This document shows positions 37,197 through 48,617 of a DNA stretch of 64,000 nucleotides, piece by piece. Positions within the stretch are counted from its first letter, which is position 1. Every line of letters begins with the position of its first letter. The notes below the pieces were generated by a model. That model was not told the DNA's origin and did not search any database. It worked only from the letters and a program-made list of their open reading frames with translations. Position numbers and translations under genes: made by a program. Origin of the DNA: Rhizoctonia solani (lineage: Eukaryota > Basidiomycota > Agaricomycetes > Cantharellales > Ceratobasidiaceae); the NCBI RefSeq assembly GCF_016906535.1, contig NC_057372.1, forward strand, positions 2,647,501 through 2,711,500, written 5' to 3'.

Positions 37197-39681
37197 TTAT
37201 TTATTGTTGCGGGTCGAACGAGTGGTAGGTGTAAGTGTTGGTTCGTCTATGGAACCTTCGAGGGTTACGCTGCGACGTTTTCTTCCGCGTTTAGAAGGAG
37301 TGGCGGCGGTAGCAGTAGCAGTAGCGATGGCTGGAGCAACCGGTACATGGTTTACTGAAGTGACAGGCGCTATCCCATTCGTCGCTGCGGTCGTGAATCT
37401 CGCGGGGGACGTTTGTCTCCCACCCAGTCCTACCCCATTAACACCCACACCCGACGCCCCGCCAAAGTCATCCAAAAGCGGAATTACAGGGGAGAGAGAT
37501 GTATCGGAAGCGGTGCTCGGCACAGGAGGTACCTCGTCCAAGAACGCCGCTGGCTGTGCACCCGGGTTTTCTAGATCGAACTCGGCAGGAAGGGAGACGG
37601 GAAAAGAGCCTCCTGTGGATGGTCCGCCGTCAGAGGGAGCGTTAGCGCTGTCAGGAAAGTCGAACTGGTTCAGGAAGCTATCGATATCAACCGCATGATC
37701 TCCTTCAGCCGCGATGCTGGCATACGGGACGGAGCTGTCTGGGAGTATATTACCATTGGGATTAGGGAAGCTGCCGTTGGGCATAAAGGCAGAGTTGGAA
37801 GGTACAAATCCATTAACGGTCAGGTTAGGTTGAGTGCTAAATCCGTCGACACCTATAACATTATTCGCACTGCCGTCCGACCGTTGTTCCTGCAACACCT
37901 CCGGAGAGATGCCCCATTCACGCATCAGAGAATTGATGTCTTGGTTGACGTTGTCTATCTCTTCACCCAACGATTCGGTAGCTTGATCTAACCTTGCGGC
38001 GTTGTATGGAATGGCTGGATCATGAGGTACATCGAGGTTCATATTCATCAACCCCCCGTAGTAAGGTGCGAGTTCAGATTGTGAGTCGGAGAATCCAGCA
38101 GAGTTATGGCCGTCTGGCCCTTGACTCGAAATCGAAGCGAGAATACGTTGGAGAGTATTCGGGGAGCTGAGGAGTTTCGAAATGGCCTCTTGGTACATTT
38201 GGTCCTGCGCATGTTCGTTTCCTTGACCAAAAAGAGATTCAGGGGTATCGCTGGGTTGGTCACTAGAAACAGAATCTTGAGGAGGGGTGATGTTGGTGCT
38301 CTGAATAGGCGAGCGCCGGGCGAGAGTGTTCATTGGAATGGTGGCAGTAGTCGACGGGTTCTGAGATGACGTTGGAATTCCAATAGGGGTAGGTGGCAGG
38401 GAGCTCAGGCCGGGCGTAGGAGGCGGCTCGGCTTTTGCAACTGTAGCAAGTTGCTCACCGTTCGGTGCGGGAGACGGCGCCATCTCAGTTGGGGCTTCGC
38501 TTATCCGGCCTAATTAGGACCTATGAGGACATTCTGCTGCATGTTAGGTAAAAAGAGACAAGCTCACCCTCCAACATTTCGTGGTCGTCCTGCATCGAGA
38601 TGTTAGGTGACGGGATTGCGAAATGAATGTCATCGTCGTCATCGTCATCAGCGCTGCCGTTTTCGATCATCAGACGGGGACGCTTTCGTGGCACCAGTGC
38701 ACCAGGACTTGCTCTTCCGTCTCGACCTGGACTGGAGTTTCCCCCTGGGCCCGAAGGCGTGGCGCCGTTTGCTCCGTTTCCAAATACGCTGGCAAGAAAT
38801 TTGAGGATCTTATTAATCGTGTCCTGATGCTTCTTGTGTCGATCCCGAGCGGCGAGCGCCTCGTTCCATAGATGCTGATTCGATTCCTGGAGAGATTTGA
38901 GCTCAGCCGACAGCGACGTTTGGTGCTTCTTGATAGCAGATAAAGATGAAGTTAGCACGGTCATGTCGAGTGGTCCAGACGACTGATTGGCACTGGTAGT
39001 AGGACCGATCGCGTGGTTGCTGTGCTGAATATCTTCCACGTTGACACTTCCCTCAGCGTTGCCACCAGTCTTCTTGCGAGTAATGAGACATAGTAGATCG
39101 GGTTGACCACGTTGGAAGTGGGGATTCTGAAACTGCCAGAGCTCTGTCTCGGTGCTGTTTTGGAGAACACCTTGCTGAAGATGGGGGACCTTATGAAAGC
39201 CATACATGTTCAGTTGGCGAACAAAAGACGAAAAGTTTCCGTGTTTGAAAAACCGAGGCAAGAGCTCCTTGCTAAGTCGCTCATGGCTGGGGACTTGTAA
39301 GGGTGAGCATCAATACCCATTTCAAGCGAGGGTACGTACTATAAAATGAATCCCCCTCTTCGGACCATCGCACAAGCTCATCCGTTTCGGGATTGCTCAC
39401 CATGCTATGGGAAGTACTATAAGCATATATTGACTATTTTGAATGGTTTCGACCCACTTGTACAGCTTGTTGAGGAACGCAGGCACCGCTTGTCGAGTAG
39501 AGGTAGATACCGCCTGGGCACGATTGGTTTTGGTGAGGGCAAGCTGGTCCGTAGAACTCGCCATGTTGCCATGTAGCACTGGCAGATTATGCGTGGTCGG
39601 TGTTGTTGGAGGCAGTGTGAGCGGAAGTGTAGCGAGCGGTGGTGGTAGAACGGGTCCGGTGGATGTAGTACTCAAAGACAT
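37197..39681 (-). CDS. HSF1: Heat shock transcription factor
   Basis: Four minus-strand exons (39681-39458, 39404-39340, 39293-38568, 38509-37197) join to 775 residues. The winged-helix HSF DNA-binding domain is assembled across the first three exons: VPAFLNKLY, then MVSNPETDELVRWSEEGDSF, then RFFKHGNFSSFVRQLNMYGF with the recognition helix, then the wing HPHFQRGQPDLL. A linker and an HR-A/B coiled coil (LSAIKKHQTSLSAELKSLQ through DTINKILKFLASVFG) should mediate trimer formation. The rest is disordered, with an acidic Asp run near 38640, a basic PRKRPR nuclear signal, and Ser/Pro/Asn-rich activation-type sequence. HSFs bind inverted GAA repeats and drive chaperone genes; a DnaJ gene lies 1.5 kb away on the other side of U2. 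Confidence 0.92.
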
Positions 39682-40437
39682 CTCTAAATCCACCCTCTTA
39701 CCTAAGCTCTACACGTGACGACAATACTATAGCCACCTGTGGGCTTACCTGCTAGCCACTTGATATTCGGCTTGACCCTGCCCTTGGGCTGTCGACCGGA
39801 GAGCATCCCCATCCTAACCCAGGGGAAAAGAGGTCGGTTTTTTAGTGCCTCCGAGTGGTTTCCACTAAACGTCATTGGGGTCAAAATGTATCGAATATGA
39901 CGAAACATTTTCATATCAACATGTAAGCTAGCTTACGATTAACTGTGATTTTCGTGATAGCCCATAGTGCGATCAATAAAGAACTCTCCTGATCAGCTTT
40001 CAGTCGCTAACTGTCATGAAAAACATGGTAGCATGCTCTATTGAATTCCCGTCGACCTATAGCCTGCGAACTACTGTAACGGTCAAACTGGGCAACCATA
40101 AGTCGAATGAATATATTATTAATATACTCAAGCACGCATGTACGATACACTATCACATGAAAATATACTTTGTGGCTGTGAACCGACTTGTGTATGACTC
40201 GCAGTTGGCTACTAGCTAAATCAATCTAAAGAGTATGGTAGCAGTTAACTCTGACGTAGAGATATATCTGAAACGTATTAACCTTTGTGCGTTCTGGCGG
40301 GTTTCCCACCGGAACGCAGGTGAAGCTTCCTTGGGCTAGATCCAGACTTTGGCCGCCGGTAACATACGGCATCTCATCATGCGGCCCACAAACACCATCG
40401 ACGAGCTTATTTCTGACGCACAGACCAGTCCACATCA
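39682..40437. other. Intergenic region between HSF and U2
   Basis: About 0.75 kb holding the upstream regions of the divergent heat shock factor and U2 genes. I did not find a convincing three-unit GAA-type heat shock element. No other feature was seen. Confidence 0.4.
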
Positions 40438-40443
40438 TATAAA
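40438..40443 (+). promoter_or_regulatory. TATA box of U2 copy 2
   Basis: TATAAA lies 28-33 bp upstream of the inferred U2 start, the same spacing as at the first U2 gene. Confidence 0.65.
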
Positions 40444-40470
40444 TTCCCTGCTTCTCCTTCCTGGTTCTTT

Positions 40471-40662
40471 ACCACTCTGGCCTTTTGGCTTAGATCAAGT
40501 GTAGTATCTGTTCTTTTAGTCTTAATCGACTAAACGCTGGCACCGCCAGCTATATCGATTATTCAATTTTTGCCGCCCGGGTCGCTGCTCCTCTGCTTGC
40601 ACGAGCGGTGACAAGATGACCTTGCCCTTACAGTACTGGCCTGTGTCGTCGCGGGATTTCTC
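40471..40662 (+). ncRNA. U2: U2 spliceosomal snRNA, copy 2
   Basis: Over about 190 nt this differs from copy 1 at a single base (GTGTCGTCG here versus GTGTTGTCG). It contains the conserved 5' region with the branch-pairing GTAGTA, an AATTTTTG Sm-type site near 40565 and the 3' stem-loops. Sequence identity starts at the shared TGGTTCTTTACC and ends just beyond the 3' stem, apart from the conserved 3' box. Both copies therefore look like functional genes rather than one being a processed pseudogene. Confidence 0.93.
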
Positions 40663-41173
40663 TTTTTTTGTACTTTACATAGGCCTAACCCTAAAGTCCA
40701 CATGTAATTATATTATCACGTTACTGACACTACGACTTGATTCAATATGAACATCTGCCCCAACGTGATTGACGCACTGCCAATAAATGGTAAAGGGGTG
40801 TATCGTCTGTGCCTTAAACGACTTCTGTTACCTAAGGATGACGTCATCAAGGCCTGGCCAAGACAAGGAAGTGATCGTTGCACAGCCGTTGACCCTACTC
40901 GACCCGTCAAACACATTCGAGGCAACCGAGCATCTCCTATCTTTATCTCTTTCTCAACCTCCACGTTTCTTTTTCGTGCGGAGACCTGAACCTAAACTCG
41001 GCACCATATCGATAAACAAACATATCGTCCCTGGACGGTCAACATCCACCACATACTTGCCTTTACTGGAGAGTGAGGACCTTGGATTTTGCGTCTTTTG
41101 ACTTGAATTGTGGATACTACTCTAAAACTGACTTGGTGGAGTTGGTGGTTGATAACCCTGTACCTTTGCCACC
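40663..41173 (+). other. U2 3' flank and promoter region of the DnaJ gene
   Basis: The conserved 3' box ending GGCCTAACCCTAAA lies at 40675-40696. The rest is the upstream region of the DnaJ gene and is rich in C/T near 40935-40975. Short frames here have no domain. Confidence 0.45.
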
Positions 41174-43113
41174 ATGGATGACTTTGGGATGTTCAATATA
41201 CCGGTCATGAGCGTGGACCACTATCAGGCGCTCGGCTTGAAACGCGAAAACGACCCTAATATTGACGACATCCAGAATGCTTACCGACATTTGGTATGTT
41301 CGAGCATGGTATTTCTCTTAAATTGAAAAATATTTATTCTCTTTAGGCACTGCAATGGCACCCAGAACGCAACAAGGGCACTGCTAAACGCGAAACCGCG
41401 GCTTTAAAGTTTATCGAGGTGGGCGTTTTTTTTTGCCAACGCGTCTATATGGGGCTGAGACTGACCAATTGCCTGTAGATCAACGAGGCCTACAAGGTCC
41501 TTATGGACAAGAAGATGCGGGAAAGTAAAGAAGCCGCAAAAGGTAAAAAGTCCAAGAAAGATGAACGCGCGATGAGCCCTTCGGCGGATTCGATGAACCC
41601 CGACGGGCGCTCGAGAAGTCGTCCAAGGTGGTCTGCGGCTGCACTAATGTCTCGAGCGCAACAAAACGCAACGCCTGATATGTGAGTTTGATTTAGAGGC
41701 GCGAGTGGCGATGGGAACTGAGTATATGCTCGGACGATTTCTAGCATGGTTAGCGGCGCCGATGAACACAAGGACGATGGAGACAGACAATCAGCCCGCG
41801 AGAGTTTTGAAGCGCCAAGAGTCAGCATGGCGCCCAGCCACACCCCTGCTCCGGCCCGATCCACCTTTGCCAGTCCTCCTCCACCTTCACTCTCCGGATC
41901 CCAACTCGGACCGTGGCACTCGGCGTCGCAGCTAGGTCCCCAACATACAGGCCGGTCTCGTTCCCGCTCGCCAGGCCCCCGTACGTTGGCTCATTCACGC
42001 GAACCATCCCCGGCCCCCACGCCGATCCAAGGTCGAACGGGTCCAGAAACGCCAATTACAGCACCAACCCCAACACGCGTTTACCCTGAGAACTCACGTG
42101 CCAGTTACAACACTGTGCGATCACCACCAGCTGTATATTCCCTGGACCAAGACGTACGACTGCCACGCTACCTGAAAGGCATGAGTGACGTTACCTCAGA
42201 GATAGGAAGCGAGTCTTCCTACTTCAACGGACACTCGGTCTCCGTCGCTGGTTCTTCGTCTTCCGCTTCAACTCATATCCCTGACGACTGGCTCTTCCCG
42301 ATATACCTCTCGCTCGAGGACCTCTATACCTGCAAGACCCATCGGTTTAGAATCAATAGGCACCTATTGACTGGACAAACGAAAGAAGGTATGTTGGGTG
42401 TCTTTTTCTTCCTTTCAACATTGACGTGGTTTCCTCTTATTGAAATTTATTCTTTTGTAGTATTTGTCGATGTGAGCGTGCAGCCTAATTGGCGCGACGG
42501 AACGCAGCTGCGATGCAAAGGCCTTGGAAATGAACGTGAGGGGCTCCCTCCTCAGGTGAGTTTACCCGCGCTGCACTATCAACACCAAACTAATACTGCC
42601 TTATCAGGATGTTATCTTTATCGGTGCGTCTATCTCACAAGCGCCATATGTTCTGCGTATTCTGATGGCATGCTCTACGCTATAGTCAAAGAAAAACTGC
42701 ATCCCAGGTTCCTGCGAGATCCCGTTGGATACGATATCTACGCCCGGCTCGAGATCAGCCTTGTGATTGCGCTTGGTGGAGGGTCCACTAACGACGAAGC
42801 CCTCCTGATCAAGGGCGTTGATGGCCGTGAGATTGTGGTCGAGGTTCCACCACCTGTCGTGAGGCACGGGTCCATGACACGTATTAAAGGGGCTGGCATG
42901 CCAAAACACAAGACCAAAGACGGAAGCGTGCCTCTGCGAGGAGACTTGATCCTCGAGTGAGTGTCTCAAGGTTAGATCCAAGGTTGAACAACTAATGACG
43001 TTGCTGCTCTTAGGTGGTGCGTTCTTCCTCCCGACAAGCCTCTCAGCGAAGACGCGATGGCTGAATTGAGAGAAGCGCTGGGTGATCAATGGCTGAGAGA
43101 CGAAGAGGAGTAA
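41174..43113 (+). CDS. Type II DnaJ-like cochaperone with HPE motif
   Basis: Eight exons (41174-41293, 41347-41418, 41479-41681, 41745-42388, 42461-42555, 42608-42623, 42686-42956, 43014-43113) join to 506 residues. The start has a strong context (GCCACCATGG). Residues about 14-75 form a J domain (DHYQALGL, AYRHLALQWHPERN, INEAYKVLMD), but the HPD tripeptide that activates Hsp70 reads HPE. A long Ser/Pro-rich linker (about 80-290) replaces the usual G/F region. The C-terminal half matches the DnaJ substrate-binding domains: FPIYLSLEDLYTCKTHRF, DVIFIVKEKLHPRF, GREIVVEVPPPV and RIKGAGMPKHK, ending PLRGDLILEW. The Cys4 zinc centres of type I DnaJ are absent. One exon is only 16 nt. Confidence 0.88.
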
Positions 43114-43586
43114 TACGACAGGTTTTTACGAACCCTACGAATAAGCAGAGCGAGTAGGTGGTGGCGCATACGTCTTGCACGATTAATGAGTTTTTCGGTT
43201 TTCTCGGCCCTTTTCTTGATTGTTTACCTCTAGGTGTTTCCATGCTCGTGTTGTCGTTGCTTTTTTGCGTCGTTGGACGCGCCGTTACACATTTACACTG
43301 TACACTCTACCACAATTCCACATGCACACCCACACACCTGTAAATTCTTACCACACATTCGATACAATACATGACGAATTGCTCAAGACACATTGAATTC
43401 AGATAATGCATACAAGTTATAGATATCCATGCTCCACATGGACGAACGAGGGTTGAGTCCAAGGGACAAAAGCGAGCGAGCAAACCGGGAAGGGTGTTGG
43501 ATGGGCATGTGAAACAGGTTGTTATCCAATCAAAAAAGACAAAGCTCTAGCGCAGAGGGGAAGTAAATTGGCATACGTTTACCTGA
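43114..43586. other. Intergenic region between convergent genes
   Basis: About 470 bp between the stop codons of the DnaJ gene (plus) and the GBD/FH3 gene (minus). It contains only 3' flanks. Nothing was recognised. Confidence 0.45.
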
Positions 43587-45738
43587 CTACTTGAAGTTGG
43601 GCATCGGCAGAGGCGGACGTGGGCCGGCTGGAGTTCCGGAACGGCTGCTTGACCCAGATCGAGCATCGGTCGGTTTGATCATGCCCGAAGGTGGGTTCCC
43701 GACCATCCGTGCAAGAGTCCATGGAAGCTCAAAGTGGGCTTCTTGGGTGAGCTGAACGTAGCGTGAGATTTCCAAGTGTAGGGTCGGGTAATATGCCGTC
43801 GAGGCCTTGCGAGCGGTCTAGAATCCCAACACATGTGAGCAACGTTGCATCGATGTGAAGCAGGCGCGAAGCCACTCACGGCGAGTATACGCTCAAATCC
43901 AGACGCAAACAAATCCGAATGGAATTTGTGTGCAGACATTTCGTCTGAAGGAGAAAGTTGTTGATCTGTAGCAATGCGTGAAATGGCGTTGACTAGGCGT
44001 AGATGGGTAGTCTGGCCAAACAATGAGCAACCCGTATAATGATCCCCGCTTGGGTTAAAATACTTACGAGGTAAGTCATAGCCTCATACTCCACGCCACC
44101 AGTCATTCCGCCTGGTGCTCGTGGTCGTTCGACTTTGGCCTCATCCACCTTCGAGAGAGCCCAGATGGTATTTCCTGGGTGGCAGAAAACCCAGAAGTAG
44201 TCTCGGCACACATCACTCAATTCTTGAAGATATGTCTTGTATATTCTTGGAGTGCGAAGGGATTCAATAAATGCATGCGGTGAGATGGGTGCACTGGGAG
44301 ATTCGGATGGAAGGGGAGCGGGCGTGAGGAGCAATGCACGGATGAGGCCATAGAGTGTAGTGTGCGGAGCCGGAAGCGTGTATTGTGGAGGTGGAGAGGA
44401 AGGGGTGCCTGTGCTGGACGAATTGGATCTCTCTCGTGTTCGTGGAGGTGGTGGATAGATTTCGAATAAGATCAAGAGCAACTCGACAATCAGCTGGCGA
44501 GAGCCGATGTCACCAGGCTTCTTGTCCGAATAGAGCAGAGAAACTAGTTGGACAAATGGGGTTGGCGCCGAGGATCGAAGCGCAAAACACCCAATCGATG
44601 AAGTGGAAAGTGCTTTGAAACAACGTAGGATTTCGTGCAAGAGAGGATCATCACGCGATTCCTCTCTGCAGAAACATGAGCTTAGAAAGTAAGCTAGTCA
44701 AACTACACTTACCTCCATTCCATTTCAAGAAGTTCGTGAAGACGTGACATTAGCGCAGAGTAGCCCCCCATTCTTAGGAAATCTTCGGACCAACTGAGAA
44801 CATAGGAAATCGATATTTTGACTCAATATTCAGGCGCATACAACGCACCTTGCAGCCTCATTTCGCAGCATAATTCTGAGTTTCTTGACAGTCTCCAATT
44901 CGAGCTCAACCGATTTGGTGGTCGCCAAAATCTGTCCGAACTTTTGTGGGGAGATTATATCTCGCTCCACGCCTTTCTGTTTGATATTCTTTGATTTAAG
45001 CTTGTCCAGGTCTTTATTATCCTTGTCCTTCTTGGAGATGGCCAAGTCCGCAAGCGAGTTCGAGCGAGGGAGATCCAAAGATGACCCGCGGGTATGTCGC
45101 GACGGACTTGAAGTGGGATCAGAAGAATCAAGCGACCGTCTAGGAAATTCGTCGGCCAGGAATGCGGGGCGTGGCACAGATAGTTCTTCATTGGATGCTG
45201 TGGCAGCGTTCAGTCCAAACAATGGCTTCGGAGATGCCAAAGACTCGTTGCTCCGCGTTCGTCGTAAGCTCGGAGGGGTTGCAGGGGCAGGAGGAGGAGC
45301 AGTACCGAGAACATGGGATGAACGTAGCATAGCAGCCTTGACGGGTGTTTCCAGGGTCGTAAGTTTCACACGCACAGTAGACGGAATCTGGAGATCATCC
45401 TAGAGAATTTGGTCAGTCGATTACTACGGAAATGTGTTTAAGTAGCTTACTAGCATACGTTCGAATGCAACATTCGTAGTACCACCTGTCATTTGTGGCT
45501 CTAATTGTGCTGCTGCTTTTGCGGATGACTTTTTGCGATCTCGAGGCTTCATATCCACACTCATCCGACTAGAGCCGTACCAAGATTTAGATCCATCGGC
45601 TCCAGCTCGTTGGCCCTGCGCCTGGGGTACGTTCTCCTTTCCATCCCGACGGTCACTCGAGGGCGCCGGAGTCACAATTTCAAACGGGGATTCATCCGAT
45701 GTGGTAGTGCGGCGAGATGGAAGGACCTTTTTAAACAT
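43587..45738 (-). CDS. Formin-like protein with GTPase-binding/FH3 region only
   Basis: Six minus-strand exons (45738-45451, 45399-44849, 44793-44713, 44665-44068, 44011-43880, 43817-43587) join to 626 residues. The N-terminal 230 residues are basic, disordered and rich in Ser/Pro. From about residue 240 to 560 the sequence resembles the Drf-type GTPase-binding domain and armadillo FH3 domain of diaphanous formins: SVELELETVKKLRIMLRNEA, WSEDFLRMGGYSALMSRLHE, EILRCFKALSTSSIGCFAL, and YLQELSDVCRDYFWVFCHPG. The protein then ends PPLPMPNFK*. There is no FH1 polyproline stretch and no actin-assembling FH2 domain. It may bind a Rho-type GTPase as a polarity scaffold or regulator without making actin filaments; that role is inferred. 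Confidence 0.75.
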
Positions 45739-46672
45739 ATCGGTCGTACTTGAAGCGTTTACAGACCACAGTACTGGTGAGACGTTGAGCTGGCAGGCTG
45801 GATAAGAAGTCGGGAAGTCTACTCACTCTCGATATAATTAGAAAATGAGTTCGGGAATTATTCAAACTAAGCGCATCTAACGGGCCAAGTACCTTCAAGT
45901 GACAGTTGCAGGTGAGTTGTTGCAAGGTTGAGGGATTCTGTGCTTGCCTCCAACAACACGTGATCGCGAGGGATGTCATGTTACGTTACACAGCCATTGC
46001 ATAGCCCAACGTCGGGTTGCAGCTCCCATTATTTTGCCCCATTATTATTTCGTTTCTTGATTCTTTCAGTTTTTTATATCCATGAAGATCATTGTTGATG
46101 GTTGTCTGTAACTCCAACGCACTCGGGCTGTTCGATACTTCGAGCTGCTTAGTCATACACACGTTCGGCAAACATAACACGTGAGGTATCCAGGGACAAA
46201 TGAGGAACCATAGGGTGCTTAAGTACAATTACCAGAAGGGCGAGGCTGGGGTTTATATCTACACGCTACATACATGGAATGTCACAAGCCACAAGTATAG
46301 CGACACCATCGTAGTCCTTCATATATATACGTGATGTCATTACTCTGCAGAGACTCAAAATTTCCAGAGTACTTACAGGCTCGTAAAGGTGGGTGAGCAT
46401 TCTGGAGGCACAGACCAGGGATCTGGAGTGCCCCAGATATTTACCTGTTAGCTCATCCTCATAGGTACTCTGAACCATACCAGAGAACTAGTGAGCGCAC
46501 AAAAACGGATTGTAAGGGATCCTGAGCGATTCGGATCTCCAGATTCCAGGAAGCCTCACTTACCTTTATGAGACAACGAGCGCTCCGGAAATTTTCCAGT
46601 CACGATAGATTAGGGCTTAATTCTCCCAACTTTGAACCTCGGCAGCTCTATCGAAACTCGAATTCTAATGCC
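45739..46672. other. Intergenic region (divergent promoters)
   Basis: About 0.93 kb between the GBD/FH3 gene and the dehydrogenase. An in-frame ATG at 46568 could extend the dehydrogenase by 35 residues, but the family start at 46673 fits better. No RNA or repeat was found. Confidence 0.4.
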
Positions 46673-47916
46673 ATGGCCCAACACAAAGCATTACTCCTTC
46701 TTGAAAAGTATGGCGAACTCGAAGTAAAGACTCGTCTCACCCCTATCCCGCAGGGAGGTCAAGCTCTCGTCAAGGTTAATGCTGCTGCAAGTAAGTCATT
46801 GTCCTAATGTATATATTGCTTCGGCTGAATAGTGATTTCTTAGTCAACCCTGCAGATTGGAAGGCCAGTGCACACCTATCCTACTTGCAACGCCTACCCT
46901 CAACCATCAATTCTGTAGATCATCGACTATGGTGCCCTTATAGAAAATTTCCCGACCGTTCTGGGAGTCGACGGTGCTGGAATCGTCGAAGTAGTCGGTC
47001 CAGAAGTGACCAACTTCAAGGTCGGAGATAGAGTGTGAGCCTCGCTTTACTACCCTTGTTCCATCATCTGATATCGCTATATAGGTTTTTCCAGGGACTT
47101 TATGATAGTTCCGATGAAACAGTATTCCAAGAGAAAGCTATCGTCGATACCGATATCATTTCCAAGATCCCAGACAACATCACTGAGGACGAAGCGTCGA
47201 CTATTCCATCCGCTACTATTGCGGCGTGGGTTGGTCTCTTCCAAAAGACTGGCATCGAAGTTCCAACAAGCAGCCCTACCGCCAATGGAAAGGGTGTTCT
47301 AATCTTAGGAGGAAGTTCGTCCGTTGGCCAATTTGGTGGGTGGTGTTTCGGAGTATCAATTTCTATTTCATATATATTATTTACCGACCCGGAACTTGAC
47401 CAAGGCATCCAACTCGCTCGCATTGCTGGTTTCTCACCAATTGTCACTACTGCATCGGCTCAGCACGCCGACTTCCTCAGGTCACTTGGAGCAACTCGTG
47501 TCTTTGACCGCAACGTGGATACAAAAGCTGTCCAATCCGCTTTCCCCACACCTGTGTCTCTTGTTCTAGACTCAATCTCCATTGCTGCTACTCAGGAGTT
47601 CGCTTTTGAGGTCTTGACTACTCCCTCTCCTGTACCGGACGCACACCTTGTACTCGTGCTCCCGCCCACCGATTCGCTCAATGAGCAGAACTCTGGAGAA
47701 ACGATTGCCGTGCATACTGCCTACGGTAGCTCTCATAGGTTTAAGGACCTAACCATGCCATTCTGGCGAAATATCGAACAGTGGATCAAGGATGGCAAAT
47801 TTGTACCCAACCGAGTACAAGTAGTGAAGGGAGGTCTGGCTGCGCTGCCGGAGGCTATAGATCTCTCGCGCAAGGGTGTGAGCGGTGTCAAGGTTGTCAT
47901 CCACCCTCAGGAGTAA
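46673..47916 (+). CDS. Zinc-binding-type dehydrogenase / enoyl reductase (MDR family)
   Basis: Five exons (46673-46790, 46844-46863, 46919-47034, 47085-47335, 47405-47916) join to 338 residues. The start MAQHKALLLLEKYGELEV and the block NPADWKIIDYGALIENFPTVLG are typical of the fungal ToxD-like branch of the medium-chain dehydrogenase/reductase family. The GVDGAGIVEVVG segment closes the GroES-like domain. The Rossmann fold has the NAD(P)-binding GVLILGGSSSVGQFGIQLAR and a LVLDSISIAA strand. The catalytic zinc Cys/His set of alcohol dehydrogenases is absent, as usual for this branch. The substrate is unknown. The frame is kept only if the second intron (46864-46918) uses a GC donor (AAG/GCCAGT), and the second exon is 20 nt long. 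Confidence 0.87.
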
Positions 47917-48266
47917 CTACCAGGGGAAATCATTTGTACTTATGCAACGCTGTTAAATCTAAATAAATTCAATTGTTTGATCATACAACAAGGGGCGGGC
48001 TTAGTCTAAACATCTTTCAGCTAATATTGAGGCTATCAGCTAATTAGAAAGAGACACATCACTGTGTGGGTTATCTATGGCTAAGGTTTGAAGAATCGGA
48101 CAACTCAAACACGCTCCCTCTCCCCCATCTACCAAATGATGGGTTGCAATCATTGAGTGGATAAAGTGTAATATTGATTCTATGAGCAACTCCGTACACC
48201 GAACTAGCTGGCATCTTTTATCAAATTCTCTACGAGGATTCTTCGTCGTCGCCATCTACGGCCTTG
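47917..48266. other. Intergenic region left of the retrotransposon nest
   Basis: 350 bp between the dehydrogenase stop and the first LTR. No feature was seen. The last 5 bp (CCTTG) should be the target duplication of the copia element, whose right end is not in the window. Confidence 0.4.
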
Positions 48267-48537
48267 TGTTGAAATATCTTGTAAATACTAGATTCTTCTA
48301 GTATGTTCCATGCGCAGTAATCGAGTCAGTAAGTACGAGTCATTCAGTGCGCAGTCATATGCGCAGTACCTTACCATATGACTTGGTAGGTTTCTTGGGA
48401 TATATAAAGGCCCGCACACAAGCCCTCTATCCTCACCTCTCTCTCTACTTCTCTTTTACTGTCTTTACTTTTGTATACAATTTAGTTTAGTTTAGTAATA
48501 CATTTATATATACATCTATATACATAAGATTTCAACA
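48267..48537 (+). repeat. 5' LTR of a Ty1/copia element
   Basis: A 271-bp sequence starts TGTTGAAAT and ends ATTTCAACA (9-bp inverted ends), with a TATATAAAG promoter motif near 48401. It is followed at once by a primer-binding site and then by a copia-type gag gene. Confidence 0.85.
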
Positions 48538-48550
48538 GGTTATGAGCCCC
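48538..48550 (+). other. Copia primer-binding site (initiator Met half-tRNA)
   Basis: GGTTATGAGCCCC directly after the LTR is complementary to the anticodon arm of initiator methionine tRNA (GGGCTCATAACC, with anticodon CAT), not to a tRNA 3' end. Priming by an internal half of tRNA-iMet is known for copia and Ty5 elements. Confidence 0.7.
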
Positions 48551-48617
48551 AATTGTACGCTCAATAACCAACTGTAGATAGATAAATATATAACACACTT
48601 ACTCAAATACATTAAAC

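Noticed and set aside
40747..40989. Plus-strand frame between U2 copy 2 and the DnaJ gene
   Set aside because: No homology features; several overlapping frames of similar length in the same AT-poor stretch suggest chance.
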